Assembly: GCA_029844215.1 (NCBI GenBank)
Contig: CM056734.1
Location: 17,742,501 to 17,806,500 of the forward strand
Source of the DNA: Przewalskia tangutica
Taxonomy: Eukaryota > Streptophyta > Magnoliopsida > Solanales > Solanaceae
Length of the DNA: 64,000 nucleotides
Direction of reading: 5' to 3'
The position numbers and the translations under genes were made by a program. How positions within the stretch are numbered: the first letter of the stretch is position 1; the number at the start of each line of letters is the position of its first letter. The notes beneath the pieces were generated by a model. That model had not been told where the DNA came from, made no database searches, and worked only from the letters and a program-made list of their open reading frames with translations. Shown here in pieces: positions 1 through 12,900 of the stretch.

Positions 1-1878
1 TTGTCGATAATCGTCGCGAGGTATGTGAACCTCTTCCTATCTTTTCTAGCATGATTGTTGTGAACTATGTAGTACGGTAGACGTACATGTGCTAAACGAG
101 TTTTGGTTGGTTTAAAACATAAGGCGTTATAATATCTTTATGGGAAGTTAGTTATAACGACTTTATGTAGGTAAAAGAATGGTTTATTGATTTTAGAAGT
201 TAAGAGACTTGATCTTAAAAGATAAGAGACTTAACTTATAAATGACGTTTTCTGAAATGTTAAGGACTATGAATTTTGTTAAAAAGTTGTGAAACCTCAT
301 TCGTGAGTAATGAGTACTTGGCTTTTAAAGAATAATGTTTTACTGATTTCAAAAATGAGAATAAGTATCGAACAAACCATTGCAGCGTTAATAAAGGAAA
401 TGTATTGACTAATTAATTATATTACAACCAGTAGAAACCTCCATCTGCATAGAAGCTAAGATAAGACAAAATTGTATTACATTTCCTAGATCATGGCTGC
501 TTTAATAAGATGGTTATAAACAAGAACAAACTACTCACACATAAGGCATATGTTACTCAATTGTTTTAAAAGGAGATTACGTTAAGTGATTAAGACTATG
601 GTCTATGGAATCTTTCGAAAATAAGAGACTTGAGCATTTGAAATTAGGCAAACTTGAACTTTTGGAAAAGAATGTTGTTACTTGATTTTAATAAGGAAAG
701 TGTTTTGGTTTACTTATAAATGTTAGTCACTCTATGTTAATACTACGGGTATCGGGTGACCTTTGTAAAAGAAATGGATCTTTTAAAAGAATTTAACGTA
801 TGTAGTAGTTTGGGGTTAAAACCCGGACTTTGACATAAAATGAAAGTACCTTGAGTTGTGTGTAACTTGCCTATGTTTGCGTGTGATAGCCTTGTTGCAA
901 GTATCAGTATTTCTATACCGCCGCTCTCATGGAGGGCCGCTGATTGGTTGTGAACGATTCCTATCGAGTCCCATGAGATGGGCCGAGACATGTATTCCAT
1001 ACGATTCCTATCGAGTCCCATGAGATGGGCCGAGACATGTATTCCATACGATTCCTATCGAGTCCCATAAGATGGGCCAAGACATGTATTCCATACGATT
1101 CCTATCGAGTCCCATGAGATAGGCCGAGACATGTATTCCATACGATTCCTATCGAGTCCCGTGAGATGGGCCGAGACATGTATTCCATACGATTCCTATC
1201 GAGTCCCATGAGATGGGCCGAGACATGTATTCCACACGATTCCACCTCGAGTCCCATGGGATGGGCCGAGACATGTTATACGTATCATACGATTTATACC
1301 TAGATCGCCAGCTGAGGAAGGAGTTCCACGGCGTGAGGATGACTTCAAGGTGTGAGTCCCCGACTTGACATGACTACTTTTATGTTGTAAATCGTAGTTT
1401 GGTTATCATACATGTCTCTGTTTTATATAGATCGCCATGATTTCATTTACTGATTTCGCCACATACTTGGTACTGTTAGATCGACCTCCTTCGGGGCCGT
1501 TCATGCCACAGTAGAGGTACATCGGTTGTGGATCCTCGCCATAGGATCACAGCCAACAGATTGGGAAGCCCCGTTTCTCGGAGGCTTATCTTGTGGTATG
1601 TTACCACAGTCAGCAGGTTCTTGTACATTCGTGGTATGGCGGGGCCCCGTCCTGGCCATAGTTGTCACTTTCTTAGAGGTTTGTAGATCACAAGTGTGGT
1701 CAGAAAGGATGTAACTGTTCAGATTCTGTATATATGCAAGAAGACAACTTTTTTGGTTGGCCTGTTTTTTTATCGTATCTCTTGTTTCATGTTCATGTTT
1801 TTATTTCCGCTGATTTTCTCTGATGTTGTATCACTAGGGTGCCCGGTAAGACACGATCCACGCCCTGCCGTCGTGACA
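1..1878 (+). repeat. 5' LTR of the gypsy element (partial)
   Basis: Collinear with 16513-18410 of the right LTR, with near identity over the AT-rich part (about 120-720 versus 16630-17235). It ends in TGACA at 1878, matching the right LTR end at 18410. Differences between the two copies concentrate near CAG/CTG sites in the 890-1870 part. No protein-coding content is supported; the short open frames here are by-products of the tandem repeats. Confidence 0.9.
954..1282. repeat. 47-bp tandem array inside gypsy LTR (7 units)
   Basis: Seven head-to-tail units of 47 bp. Each contains cgattcctatcgagtccc and the short inverted repeat CCCAT-GAG-ATGGG. Units differ by single bases (cccatgag, cccataag, cccgtgag) and the last unit is more diverged. 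The same array with the same unit number recurs in the right LTR at about 17472-17800. Confidence 0.9.
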
Positions 1879-1882
1879 AAAG

Positions 1883-1894
1883 TGGTATCGTGAG
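1883..1894 (+). other. Primer-binding site of gypsy element (tRNA-iMet type, imperfect)
   Basis: TGGTATCGTGAG begins four bases after the LTR end. It resembles the plant initiator-Met PBS TGGTATCAGAGC, with disagreement in the CAG part, which is the sequence context that varies throughout this window. Confidence 0.65.
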
Positions 1895-2084
1895 CGCGAA
1901 TCCTCGAAAAGTGTCTACCGACCGTATCTAGTAGAGTCTTGATTATCGGTGTGTTGTGCACCACATCTATAATCAGGAGGCTACATGATATTTATGATTT
2001 GTTTCCATTCTTCTCATTCTGAGATCGTGCCTTAGAGCTGTGTTGTAAGTTGGACTCTCTCTGACGTATTCTTATGTGCCAGTT

Positions 2085-2977
2085 ATGCCTCCACGCAGTG
2101 CACCGGGGCCCGAGGCGCGCAGCGAGGAGCTGCGAGTGGAGTAGCGGCGGTCTCTACTGAGGCCAAAGTACCTGAGACGTCACACCCACGGCAAGGAACA
2201 GAGGAGATGAGTTACAAGGAGATGGCCCAGTTATTGGCCAGGATAGTGGCAAGGCACGAGGATAGGCCGATCGCAATTCCAGACGCAGAGTACCGTAGTT
2301 CACCCGAGATCGGATAGTTTGAGATCGGGACTTTATGAGTTGCGCCCGCGAGTTTTACGTCGAGGCACGAGGATGATCCGCAGGAGTTCATCCGAAGCGA
2401 TTCTGGATCGCGAGAGTGATCAGAGCTTCGGAGACCGAGTCAGTAGTCTTAGGTTCACATCGGCTGCGCGATACGATACCGATCGGTTTGATTCAGGAAT
2501 CGCCCGAGGAGAGCACGCGCCCCAGCAGTTGGGACGAGTTCTCAAGGGAATTTCTTGCACATTTCTTGCCTCGCGGATGGCGAGGGTTCGCCGACAAATT
2601 TTTGACGTTAAAGCGCACCGGCGCATTTGCCAGGAGTACAACGTGGAGTTTGACTCGTTGGCTCGGTATGCCCCCGCTTTAGTGACATATATGGAGGACA
2701 GAGTGCTCCGCTACGTCACCGGGATCGATGATTACTTGGCAGAGGCTTGTTCGGGTGTAGCTCTTCAGCCGGGCATGGACATTGCCCGCATGCAGGCTCA
2801 TGCACTAGGATGTGAGGCACGGAGAGGTCGACGGAATGACCGGGATCAGCAGAAGAAGGCCAGAACAGCAGGGTCCTTTGGTAACTTGCGAGGCGGACCG
2901 CCTCAGCAGTAGGCTAGTTATGCACCTTCGCCAGTACAGAGTGGTCCTCCAGCCTTCAGGACGTTCGGGGTATTCAG
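2085..2977 (+). pseudogene. gypsy gag polyprotein (frameshifted, interrupted)
   Basis: The start ATG at 2085 opens MPPRSAPGPEARSEEL, a start typical of gypsy Gag. Gag core similarity is split over frames: a piece near 2530-2615 reads WDEFSREFLAHFLP then FADKFLTLK, and from about 2641 another frame reads EYNVEFDSLARYAP followed by the basic region and GSFGNLRGG up to 2912. These match the retrotrans_gag order (W..F...F..Y/F.P ... EY...F..L.RYAP). At least two frame changes are needed, so it is not translatable as it stands. The LARD-like element enters at 2978 with a TTCAG duplication (2973-2977); gag resumes at 13914. Gag would package element RNA in virus-like particles. Confidence 0.8.
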
Positions 2978-5900
2978 TGTCGCGCCCATTTTCGGCCGCG
3001 GCATTCTTTCTAAAAAACGAACCCTGCTCAAAATGCAATGTTAGAAAATAATAAACAAAAATGCTAAATAGTTTAAGAGGCTCAAAGGTTTTTTAAAAAT
3101 GCTAAAAGGAAGTTAAAGTGTTTAAAGAAGTGTTTAAAATATAAAAAAGGATGCTAAAATTGCAAAAGATGCTAAAGTTTAAAAGGGTGCTAAAATGCTA
3201 AGGGGTTGCTAGAATGCTGCGGAGTCGCCACCTAATTAATTGGGGTGAATTAGGACACCTAAATGTTTAACTAGTTTAAAGTAAAACATTAACTCCATTT
3301 TTATGGTCTGCTAAACTTAATGAGATTCAGGTAAGGGTTCTTTATTAATCTAGGAAGGGTTAGGCACCCTCTAAGATCCGCTAACTTGCGGTTGTCCTGC
3401 CAAACCTAGGTTGATTATTATGCTAGAGAAAATGCATGTTTAAAAAGATGCTGCAAATATTTTATAAAAGAATGCATTGCATTTTGAATAAAGATTTATA
3501 AGACTAATGCTATGAGAGTACATATAAAGTTTAAACGTATGCCATTGTATTATTTATGAGAAAATGACGTAAGATTGATTTGTTGACTAAATGTATGTAT
3601 TTACTTGCTAACTTAATCTTTATTAACGCAAGTATGTCATGATGCCTAAAATACTTAATTTTGCACTTGAGAAGAATCTATACCTAAATTAGATATGCAA
3701 ATTAAATTGTTAGGCAAAAGTTTAGACATGCATGTTAAGCCCTAACGTAAGTAACCTAAAAGGAATTGGCTCCTAAACTAGAGGTTCGAGGTTTAGATAC
3801 TATAATTATTCTATTAATTAATATAGCGTTAGACAAATAATTTACAATAAATAAATGAATGGGGGCGGGGTAGAAGATAATAAGACGACTCGAGGAATGG
3901 CGGTTATTTCGCCTCGCTTGGAATTTCACGCAGGGATAAAATGCATGTAGATGTGGGTCTTCGCATTTGCCACGATGAGTCTCGCCATGAGACTCTTTGT
4001 TGCTCCAGTGCGTGCCATGTAAAAAAAAGAAAGATAAGGATTAGCATATGTCTTCAACTTTATCAAATAATAAATGCATATTGATACAAGATTTAACACA
4101 TTTGAGTCACTTCCTTTCGGCAGTTTGAAAGAAAAGAGACGAGCCCACAATATTGTTCCAAGCAATTTAATAAGAATTGTGAACTTTTCATATACGCAGA
4201 AACAGAAAGGTGCCAAAAATATAGCAAGTCCATCATCAGCATAGAACAAACTCAATACAAATAAATTTTCAAATTCAGAAGAAGACTAAACCTGTCCAGA
4301 TTTGGGCCTAGAATAACTTGACAAAATATCAACAGATTTATAGAGGTGCTGGACAGCGGTAATATAGTGAGATACCACATGTGCTATGAATGCACCGCGA
4401 TTGCAAACAAGGCGAGACGTAAATAAGAAGCAAACAAAGCCAAAGACATAAAATATGATATACATGTTAATATACTAAACATATGGGTAATTCTTGTTAT
4501 TCAATGAGAGTAAAGATGCAAATCCAGTTACTGACCCTCTATATGTATGTCCAAACATATCCTTGCCATTTAAAATGTCTAGAACCTGTCCGATGCGCAC
4601 TTGGATATACATTGCAATGAGTACTCACAGAAGATTCATTTTATATGACGATATGGGAGGTTCTGCTTTGCATCTGCTTAATATTATGTGAAGTTCTGTA
4701 TGCACACATAACTTAGGCTAACATATAAGTTTGAATCTCATAAATAGACCACTAAATCGTGTTTAATGACATCGATTTGCAAGACATATCGAGACTAGAA
4801 TGGGAAATAAAAGTCGCTATGGAGATGTCTTCACACGGCCCAGGCGACAACCAAGTGTTAGAAATAAACCGATTTTAGACTAGTTCGTAAAATGCTATTC
4901 CGTAATGTTTCACCCAAACGCACTTAAGGCAAAGTTATAAGGGTTTTACCAAACAAATAGAAAAATGCGATCAACGAACTCACTTAACGCAGCAGTATGA
5001 GCGATCATCGACACCCACCGATTTGGACAAAATCAAGATAGGGATAAACAAACAAGAATCAAGATGACGTTCTTACATATATAGGCCTGTCCAGATTTAT
5101 GCCATTATAAGTTAGATGACATACATATTTTAAGTGTATTTTCTTAGTACATTAGCATCACGAAGTAAGGACGCGGATGGAGTTACCAACGACGACCAAC
5201 ATTCTGATATACAAAAACCAGCAACTGACTAACATACAATGAGAAAGCAAGCCTCCAAAGTATAATAGAGATTTAACTCAGGATGGTATATTTATTTACG
5301 GGCCAATTAAGGTTTACAAACATGATGTCGCTTAACACTTAATAACAAGACAAACACACATTAAGCTTTTAACTTAAGTATTCCCAGACTAACATGTGAT
5401 CAATCCAGATATAAACCGAGGCCAACGAAACAGATTCAGATTCATATAATGACACTAACAATCATAGCCAGCAAATATAGAACAGAACACACGAATTAGC
5501 ATAAAGGGACGAGATTCGAAAGGGATGATAGATTTACCTTCTCCGGCGGCGAACCGAGGCAGCGTATCAAGTGTCGGTCCAATCGACGGGTTTTGGGGTT
5601 TTGCGATGCGATTGAAAGGGTAAGATTTGTTGTTGCTGATTTTTGACTGGAATTGAAGTAAGGAGATTTGAACTACCTATTCATGCTATGCTAATGGTCT
5701 GGGTGCTGACTGCTGCTAGGGGGGTGTTCGATAGTGAGGAAGGTGCTACCTCACTGAGCTCTGTCGTCTTCCTCCTTGAGCTCTGTCGTCTATTGCTATT
5801 GGGCCCTTCTGATTTTCCAATCTTTTTTCGATGCCTTTGCATGTAACAATGGCCTCACTTATATAGCCTACGTTTGACTCTAAACTTGGTAAGCTACTGG

Positions 5901-6891
5901 TGTGATTTCTTGACGAGATTTGGGTAGATTCGGTTGATAATTGGGAGCTGGTTTATGGTAAGAAATCGTTGGCTAGGTTAGTATGGGTAAGGAAGGTGAG
6001 GGAAAGGTCGCCGGATTCTCAAGCGAGAATCACGGCGACGAAGGCGGCAACTGCAATTTAGGGTTGCTGGGTTATGTATTTTGTGGGAGAGACGATCAAG
6101 TGTTGTCGACGAAGTGAAAGGGAAAGAATGCTGAGAAATTTTGGGCCGCATGTTAACGCGAGGTGCGGCGTGGTCGTATCACACGCGTGCGGGTTTGGGC
6201 TGGGCAAAATTAAAAGGTGGGCTGAGTATTAATTAGGTATTGGGTATTAATTTTAGGTAGGTATTTAATTTTAGGAGTTAGTTAGTTTAATGTGCTATTT
6301 AATTAATAGTTTTAGGCTTTTAATTAGTGACAAAGTAATTAATTAATTGTGATTAAATTATCTAATTATTATAAAATAAATGCGGGTGTGTTATTTAATT
6401 AATGCTTAATGCTCTAGAATGCGCTATTAAAATCTTATTATTGCATTATTGCGAAGTTAAATTAAAATTGAATTGAGTTTAGATTAAATTATTTAAATGC
6501 TAAATGCGAGTATGATATTTAAGAATCGTTTAAAGCTTTATAAATGCGGTGCTATTAAATGCATATATCAGATTAAAATTGATTTTAAATTACAACCGAT
6601 TCTCGATAAATGCGCTATGCTACCGACACGACGTTATCGCTAAATTATTTATTTTATGCATTTATTAATTATTTAAGAATTACGACAAAGCTTAAAGTTA
6701 ATTAATGCGGGCGCGAGACTCTAAGTGCTTAAAACTCTACGTAAGACGCGATGTCATTATTAAAATATTTATTTATGCTCAGATTTATGTTTTATTGTTG
6801 CATTTTATTATAAAAATCATAAAAATTATTTTACAAAATTAGTCTAATTTTATAGTTAATGGCCGACGGGAGGGTCAAAATCGTGTCAACA
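2978..6891 (-). repeat. 3' LTR of LARD-like element
   Basis: 3914 bp, matching 9942-13908 along its length. It is AT-rich in the parts nearest both ends, with a GC-richer middle. A 67-codon open frame at 5643-5846 is present identically in the other LTR (12640-12843), but it has no recognisable domain and is not called a gene. Confidence 0.9.
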
Positions 6892-6892
6892 A

Positions 6893-6903
6893 TGTCCCTC
6901 TTT
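6893..6903 (-). other. Polypurine tract of LARD-like element
   Basis: On the minus strand the bases abutting the 3' LTR (which starts at 6891 in that direction) read AAAGAGGGACA. Purine richness and position fit a plus-strand primer and support the minus orientation of the element. Confidence 0.6.
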
Positions 6904-7699
6904 GTATGGAGATGATGGAAGAATCTTGAACAAAGACGTTGACTCATGCCAATTTTGTCTCGATCTTCGATTGCAAAAATGTTGGGCGGTGACAAGCGCC
7001 GACGCAAAAATCAAATCGTCCCGGTCGAGTTATGGCGACCTTTGGGTTACCATGGTCAAAACACTGGCGGGCTAACGCGACTTAAAGTTGTTCGATGTCG
7101 AGTTATGACGACACCGGGCTACCATGGTCAAAACACGAGCGCGCTAACGCGACTTAGCCGCCCCAAAGGTCGAGTTATGGCGACACTGGTTATGGTGCAA
7201 AAGTAAAAGAAAATAAGCGCTTGAACTCGGGTGTACCGCATGGCTTATGGTCTTTGGTTCTATGGTGGTGTGAGCGAGTGGACCGACGCTGAGGTCGCTT
7301 CGCCAATTTGGGAAGGTTGCCCCAACATTGCCCGGTCAGAAGAGAAAATCCACGTTGTGCTCCCGCTTCCCGCACGCTAAGACTTGAACAAGCGGTTAGT
7401 GCATAAATCATAAGGCAAAATGATGATGCGTAATTTTAAAGTAATGCAACCGTGAGTAGAAAAGGTTATCCCGCAAAAATATGATGCTCTTTGTGTTGAT
7501 GCGATCTGCCGCAATGCCGTGATTTCGCCTGCACGGACGTGTTGCGATTGTGAATGCGGATACGTTGTCCTGCCGCAATTGCCCTCGAGACTAAAGCTCA
7601 AGAAAGAGTTAGTGCATAAATCGCAAGACGAATAATAAAGCATGAATGAGAAAAATGCAATTTTGAGAACAGAAAGTCGCCTCGTAGATGCGATATCAC

Positions 7700-8290
7700 G
7701 ATGATGGCGTCGTTTGGACTTCTTTGTCCGATAACGCCGCTCGTTACTGGGCGTGTTGCCGGGCGTCGTTGCGTGGACTTGCCGATCACGCCGTTATGCG
7801 GGCGTGTTCCGCCGCGTCGTTGCGTGGACTTCTTGATTACGCCGTTATGCGGGCGTGTTCTTTGTTGGCGTCGTTGCATGGACTTACCGACACGTCGTTG
7901 TCGGGCGTGTTGCCGCGGCGTCGTTGTATGGACTTGCCGATTACGCCGTTATGCGGACGTTGCCGCCGCATCGTTGCGTGGACTTGCCGATTACGCCGTT
8001 ATGCGGGCGTGTTCCGCCGCGTCGTTGCATGGACTTGCCGATTACGTCGTTATGCGGACGTGTTCTTCTTGGCGTCGTTGCATGGACTTGCCGATTACGC
8101 CGTTATGCGGGCGTGTTCTTCCGGGCGTCGTTGCATGGACTTGCCGATTACGCCGTTATGCCGTTCGACGTGCCGCCGCGCCGCTGCACGGACTTGCCGA
8201 TTACGCCGTCGTTATGCGGGCGTGTTGCCGCCGTGTCGCTGCGTGGACTTGTTGTCCGATAACGTCGTTGTGCGGGCGTGTTGCCGCCGC
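7700..8290. repeat. Tandem array of about 51-bp GC-rich units
   Basis: About ten units with the core cgtcgttgcatggacttgcc, then gattacgccgttatgcgggc and gtgttccgcc. Unit length is about 51 bp with small variations. Because 51 is divisible by three and the unit lacks stops, all three forward frames stay open over the array (7688-8335, 7701-8318, 7855-8262), giving pseudo-proteins. TAT-clade gypsy elements are known to carry variable tandem repeats between pol and the 3' LTR. Here the array lies about 0.8 kb from the 3' LTR in element orientation, in line with that. Confidence 0.85.
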
Positions 8291-9920
8291 TCAGAGAATA
8301 AATGCTCCTGCAAGCTAAGCTTGAGAAAACGTTAGTGTATACCTGTTTAAACGAAAAGATAAATACATATGAGAAGCGCAATTTTCTGGGTAGAGATGTC
8401 ATCCCTGATACGTCTGGTAAATACTGAGATGTTGTCCTTGCATGGACATGCTAAACGCTGCAACTGTAGAATTGCCATGATGCCTTTGTTGGGTGCGATG
8501 CGTTGGTTGCAAGCTTGACTTTATGCCCGAGTTGATGCGCTAGGTTTTGTTGCGGAACTCTGAACTTTGATTGCCGATTGTTGATGCCCCTTTCTGCTGC
8601 TGCGGCTCTTGCTGCGGACTTTGGATTGTTGTCATCCTCTGCCTTTGCTGCTTTTCCTGCTTCTGCGAAGAGACTTTTCGTCGTATTTTCTGCTTCGGCT
8701 GTTGCACTTTCTGCTTCTGTTAATATTAAAAGACCTGCGCTCAAAGAAAATTTTGTGAGTTTTGGGGGGGGGGTCGATTTGTATTTGACTTCGCCGCCTT
8801 GTCCCTTGACATCTGCGTGCCTGGTCTGTTTGGACTTGCAACCCTTGTCTGGTTTCCTACATGGTCCCAGTTTTGAAAAGGGTGTCTGGCCTAACGTGGG
8901 TCTTAATGTAGTTGCTTGTAGTGATGTTTCTGGGCCTTCTGATTTCGGCCTGCATGGTTGCGAGGTGCTCGATCGGATCTACGCCGCTTTCTTTTTCTCG
9001 AGACCCTGCTTTGCCTATAGGAACTAAGACAGTTCACTGCTCCGCCGGATGCCCTTGAATCGGCCATGTCGCTGGACCGCGTTTTGGTTTTGTGAAGTAT
9101 TCTTTGCTCACATTGCTTAGTCAAATACAAATCGGCCTTTTGGGGGGATGATAAATCTTTCTAAAAATGCAACAAACGGTGTTAGCATAAAGCACATAAT
9201 TTGCAGGTATGTAGCAGATATATTGCACATAGCATATTCAAACGTTTCCTAACATGCAGGGGGACCTCTTTATGCCAGAGGTAGGCCTAAACGTCACATA
9301 TGCGAGGTCATGATAGATTTGTCCAAGTCGTCCAACTATAATGCTTTTGTTGGAAATGGCGACCAAATGACGGTGCACTTTTCCCAATTTCAGCATGTCA
9401 TGATTGGGCTTGGATTTGTCTGTCATTGTCACGCTACACATAATATGCTGGTTGGTCGTTGGGTTGAGAAACCCGTCGACAAGTTTGGTGTCTTCCTAAT
9501 TGTGGTGTCGATGCCAAGGACCGACCCACCTAAGGTAAATGCATGCATGCCCTAAAATAAGGGTGGTATAGCTCTATCTTAAGTTTTCTAAGATTTGTCT
9601 TTACTAGACGCAAGGTTCCCGAGCGGACAACTCGAGTGAGAAGGCTACGCGGCCACCGGTTAGACCGGGCACTCCACGTATGTTACCAACTCTCCTAAAT
9701 TTGGGTTTTGAAGAAAGAATTTTGCTGATGCACCAAGCGCACCTCGCATGCAGTGTGTGATTGTGTGAATTTTCCAGAGTGGAAGAAATATGAGCGGAAT
9801 GCCAGTTTAAGGAAAGCAGTAAAGCAGGTAGCAAAAAACAAAATACAATACACAATAAATTAAATGCAAAATAATTGCCAAATAATAGCCCTAGGTCTGT
9901 TGTGGTTAAGAACCTAAAAT

Positions 9921-9937
9921 CCCCAGCGGAGTCGCCA
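9921..9937 (-). other. Primer-binding site of LARD-like element (TAT/Ogre type)
   Basis: On the minus strand this reads TGGCGACTCCGCTGGGG, four bases past the 5' LTR end. It resembles the tRNA-Arg-type PBS described for Ogre/TAT elements and fixes the element's orientation. A 12-base copy of its first half (TGGCGACTCCGC) also occurs inside each LTR (3219-3230 and about 10191-10202). Confidence 0.7.
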
Positions 9938-9941
9938 TTTC

Positions 9942-12900
9942 TGTCGCGCCCATTTTCGGCCGCGGCATTCTTTCTAAAAAACGAACCCTGCTCAAAATGC
10001 AATGTTAGAAAATAATAAACAAAAATGCTAAATAGTTTAAGAGGCTCAAAGGTTTTTTAAAAATGCTAAAAGGAAGTTAAAGTGTTTAAAGAAGTGTTTA
10101 AAATATAAAAAAGGATGCTAAAATTGCAAAAGATGCTAAAGTTTAAAAGGGTGCTAAAATGCTAAGGGGTTGCTAGAATGCTAAGGGTTCGCGGAGTCGC
10201 CACCTAATTAATTGGGTGAATTAGGACACCTAAATGTTTAACTAGTTTGAAGTAAAACATTAACTCCATTTTAATGGTCTGCTAAACTTAATGAGATTCT
10301 GGGTAAGGGTTCTTTATTAATCTAGAGGGAAGGGGTTAGGCACCCTCTAAGATCCGCTAACTTGCGGTTGTCCTGCCAAACCTAGGTTGATTATTATGCT
10401 AGAGAAAATGCATGTTTAAAAAGATGCTGCAAATATTTTATAAAAGAATGCATTGCATTTTGAATAAAGATTTATAAGACTAATGCTATGAGAGTACATA
10501 TAAAGTTTAAACGTATGCCATTGTATTATTTATGAGAAAATGACGTAAGATTGATTTGTTGACTAAATGTATGTATTTACTTGCTAACTTAATCTTTATT
10601 AACGCAAGTATGTCATGATGCCTAAAATACTTAATTTTGCACTTGAGAAGAATCTATACCTAAATTAGATATGCAAATTAAATTGTTAGGCAAAAGTTTA
10701 GACATGCATGTTAAGCCCTAACGTAAGTAACCTAAAGGGAATTGGCTCCTAAACTAGAGGTTCGAGGTTTAGATACTATAATTATTCTATTAATTAATAT
10801 AGCGTTAGACAAATAATTTACAATAAATAAATGAATGGGGGCGGGGTAGAAGATAATAAGACGACTCGAGGAATGGCGAAGCTATTTCGCCTCTGGCTTG
10901 GAATTTCTGATGCAGGGATAAAATGCATGTAGATGTGGGTCTTCGCATTTGCCACGATGAGTCTCGCCATGAGACTCTTTGTTGCTCCAGTGCGTGCCAT
11001 GTAAAAAAAAAAAAAGATAAGGATTAGCATATGTCTCCAACTTTATCAAATAATAAATGCATATTGATACAAGATTTAACACATTTGAGTCACTTCCTTT
11101 CGGCAGTTTGAAAGAAAAGAGACGAGCCCACAATATTGTTTCAAGCAATTTAATAAGAATTGGGCACTTTTCATATCTGCAGAAACAGAAAGGTGCCAAA
11201 AATATAGCAAGTCCATCATCAGCATAGAACAAACTCAATACAAATAAATTTTCAAATTCAGAAGAAGACTAAACCTGTCCAGATTTGGGCCTAGAATAAC
11301 TTGACAAAATATCAACAGATTTATAGAGGTGCTGGACAGCGGTAATATAGTGAGATACCACATGTGCTATGAATGCACCGCGATTGCAAGCGAAGGCGAG
11401 ACAGAAATAAGAAGCAAAACAGGCCAAAGACATAAAATATGATATACATGTTAATATACTAAACATATGGGTAATTCAGTTGTTATTCAGTTGAGAGTAA
11501 AGATGCAAATCCAGTTACTGACCCTCTATATGTATGTCCAAACATATCCTTGCCATTTAAAATGTCTAGAACCTGTCCGATGCGCACTTGGATATACATT
11601 GCAATGAGTACTCACAGAAGATTCATTTTATATGACGTATATGGGGAGGTTCTGTTTTCAGATCTCTGTTTAATATTATGTGAAGTTCCTGTATGCACAC
11701 ATAACTTAGGCTAACATATAAGTTTGAATCTCATAAATAGACCACTAAATCAGTGTTTAATGACATCAGATTTGCAAGACATATTGAGACTAGAATGGGA
11801 AATAAAGTCGCTATGGAGATGTCTTCACATGGCACAGGCGCACAACCAAGTGTTAGAAATAAACTGATTTTAGACTAGTTCAGAAAATGCTATTCCAGGT
11901 AATGTTTCGACCCAAACGCACTTAAGGCAAAGTTATAAGGGTTTTACCAAACAAATAGAAAAAATGCGATCAACGAACTCACTTAACGCGTATGAACAGT
12001 CATCGACACCCACCAGATTTGGACAAAATCAGCATAGGGATAAACAAACAGTAATCAAGATGACGTTTCTTACATATATAGGCCTGTCCAGATTTATGCC
12101 ATTATAAGTTAGATGACATACATATTTTAAGTGTATTTTCTTAGTACATTAGCATCACGAAGTAAGGACGCGGATGGAGTTACCAACGACGACCAACATT
12201 CTGATATACAAAAACCAGCAACTGACTAACATACAATGAGAAAGCAAGCCTCCAAAGTATAATAGAGATTTAACTCAGGATGGTATATTTATTTACGGGC
12301 CAATTAAGGTTTACAAACATGATGTCGCTTAACACTTAATAACAAGACAAACACACATTAAGCTTTTAACTTAAGTATTCCCAGACTAACATGTGATCAA
12401 TCCAGATATAAACCGAGGCCAACGAAACAGATTCAGATTCATATAATGACACTAACAATCATAGCCAGCAAATATAGAACAGAACACACGAATTAGCATA
12501 AAGGGACGAGATTCGAAAGGGATGATAGATTTACCTTCTCCGGCGGCGAACCGAGGCAGCGTATCAAGTGTCGGTCCAATCGACGGGTTTTGGGGTTTTG
12601 CGATGCGATTGAAAGGGTAAGATTTGTTGTTGCTGATTTTTGACTGGAATTGAAGTAAGGAGATTTGAACTACCTATTCATGCTATGCTAATGGTCTGGG
12701 TGCTGACTGCTGCTAGGGGGGTGTTCGATAGTGAGGAAGGTGCTACCTCACTGAGCTCTGTCGTCTTCCTCCTTGAGCTCTGTCGTCTATTGCTATTGGG
12801 CCCTTCTGATTTTCCAATCTTTTTTCGATGCCTTTGCATGTAACAATGGCCTCACTTATATAGCCTACGTTTGACTCTAAACTTGGTAAGCTACTGGTGT

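Larger units (their letters stand above)
6892..9941 (-). other. Internal region of LARD-like element, no coding similarity
   Basis: 3.05 kb with no retroviral protein motifs in any frame. It holds short repeated motifs around 7030-7200 (gagttatggcgac and taccatggtcaaaac, each repeated), a large tandem array (about 7700-8290) and unremarkable sequence up to the PBS. The many short open frames on both strands have no domain and follow from the repeats. Confidence 0.75.

Noticed and set aside
743..1021. 92-codon antisense frame
   Set aside because: Within a gypsy LTR and the 47-bp array; no protein similarity and no partner in other contexts.
954..1282. CRISPR-like direct repeats
   Set aside because: Units are contiguous 47-bp tandem repeats without unique spacers, inside a plant LTR.
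7688..8335. Overlapping open frames of 215, 205 and 135 codons
   Set aside because: All lie in a ~51-bp stop-free tandem array and all three frames are open; no domain. Artefact of the repeat.
8451..9027. Ala/Ser-rich frames on both strands (8451-8744 minus, 8578-9027 plus)
   Set aside because: Mirror-image low-complexity composition from a CTGCTT-rich stretch of the LARD interior; no recognised motif.
5643..12843. Identical 67-codon frames at 5643-5846 and 12640-12843
   Set aside because: They are the same position in the two LTRs of one element; identity reflects LTR duplication, not protein conservation. No domain.
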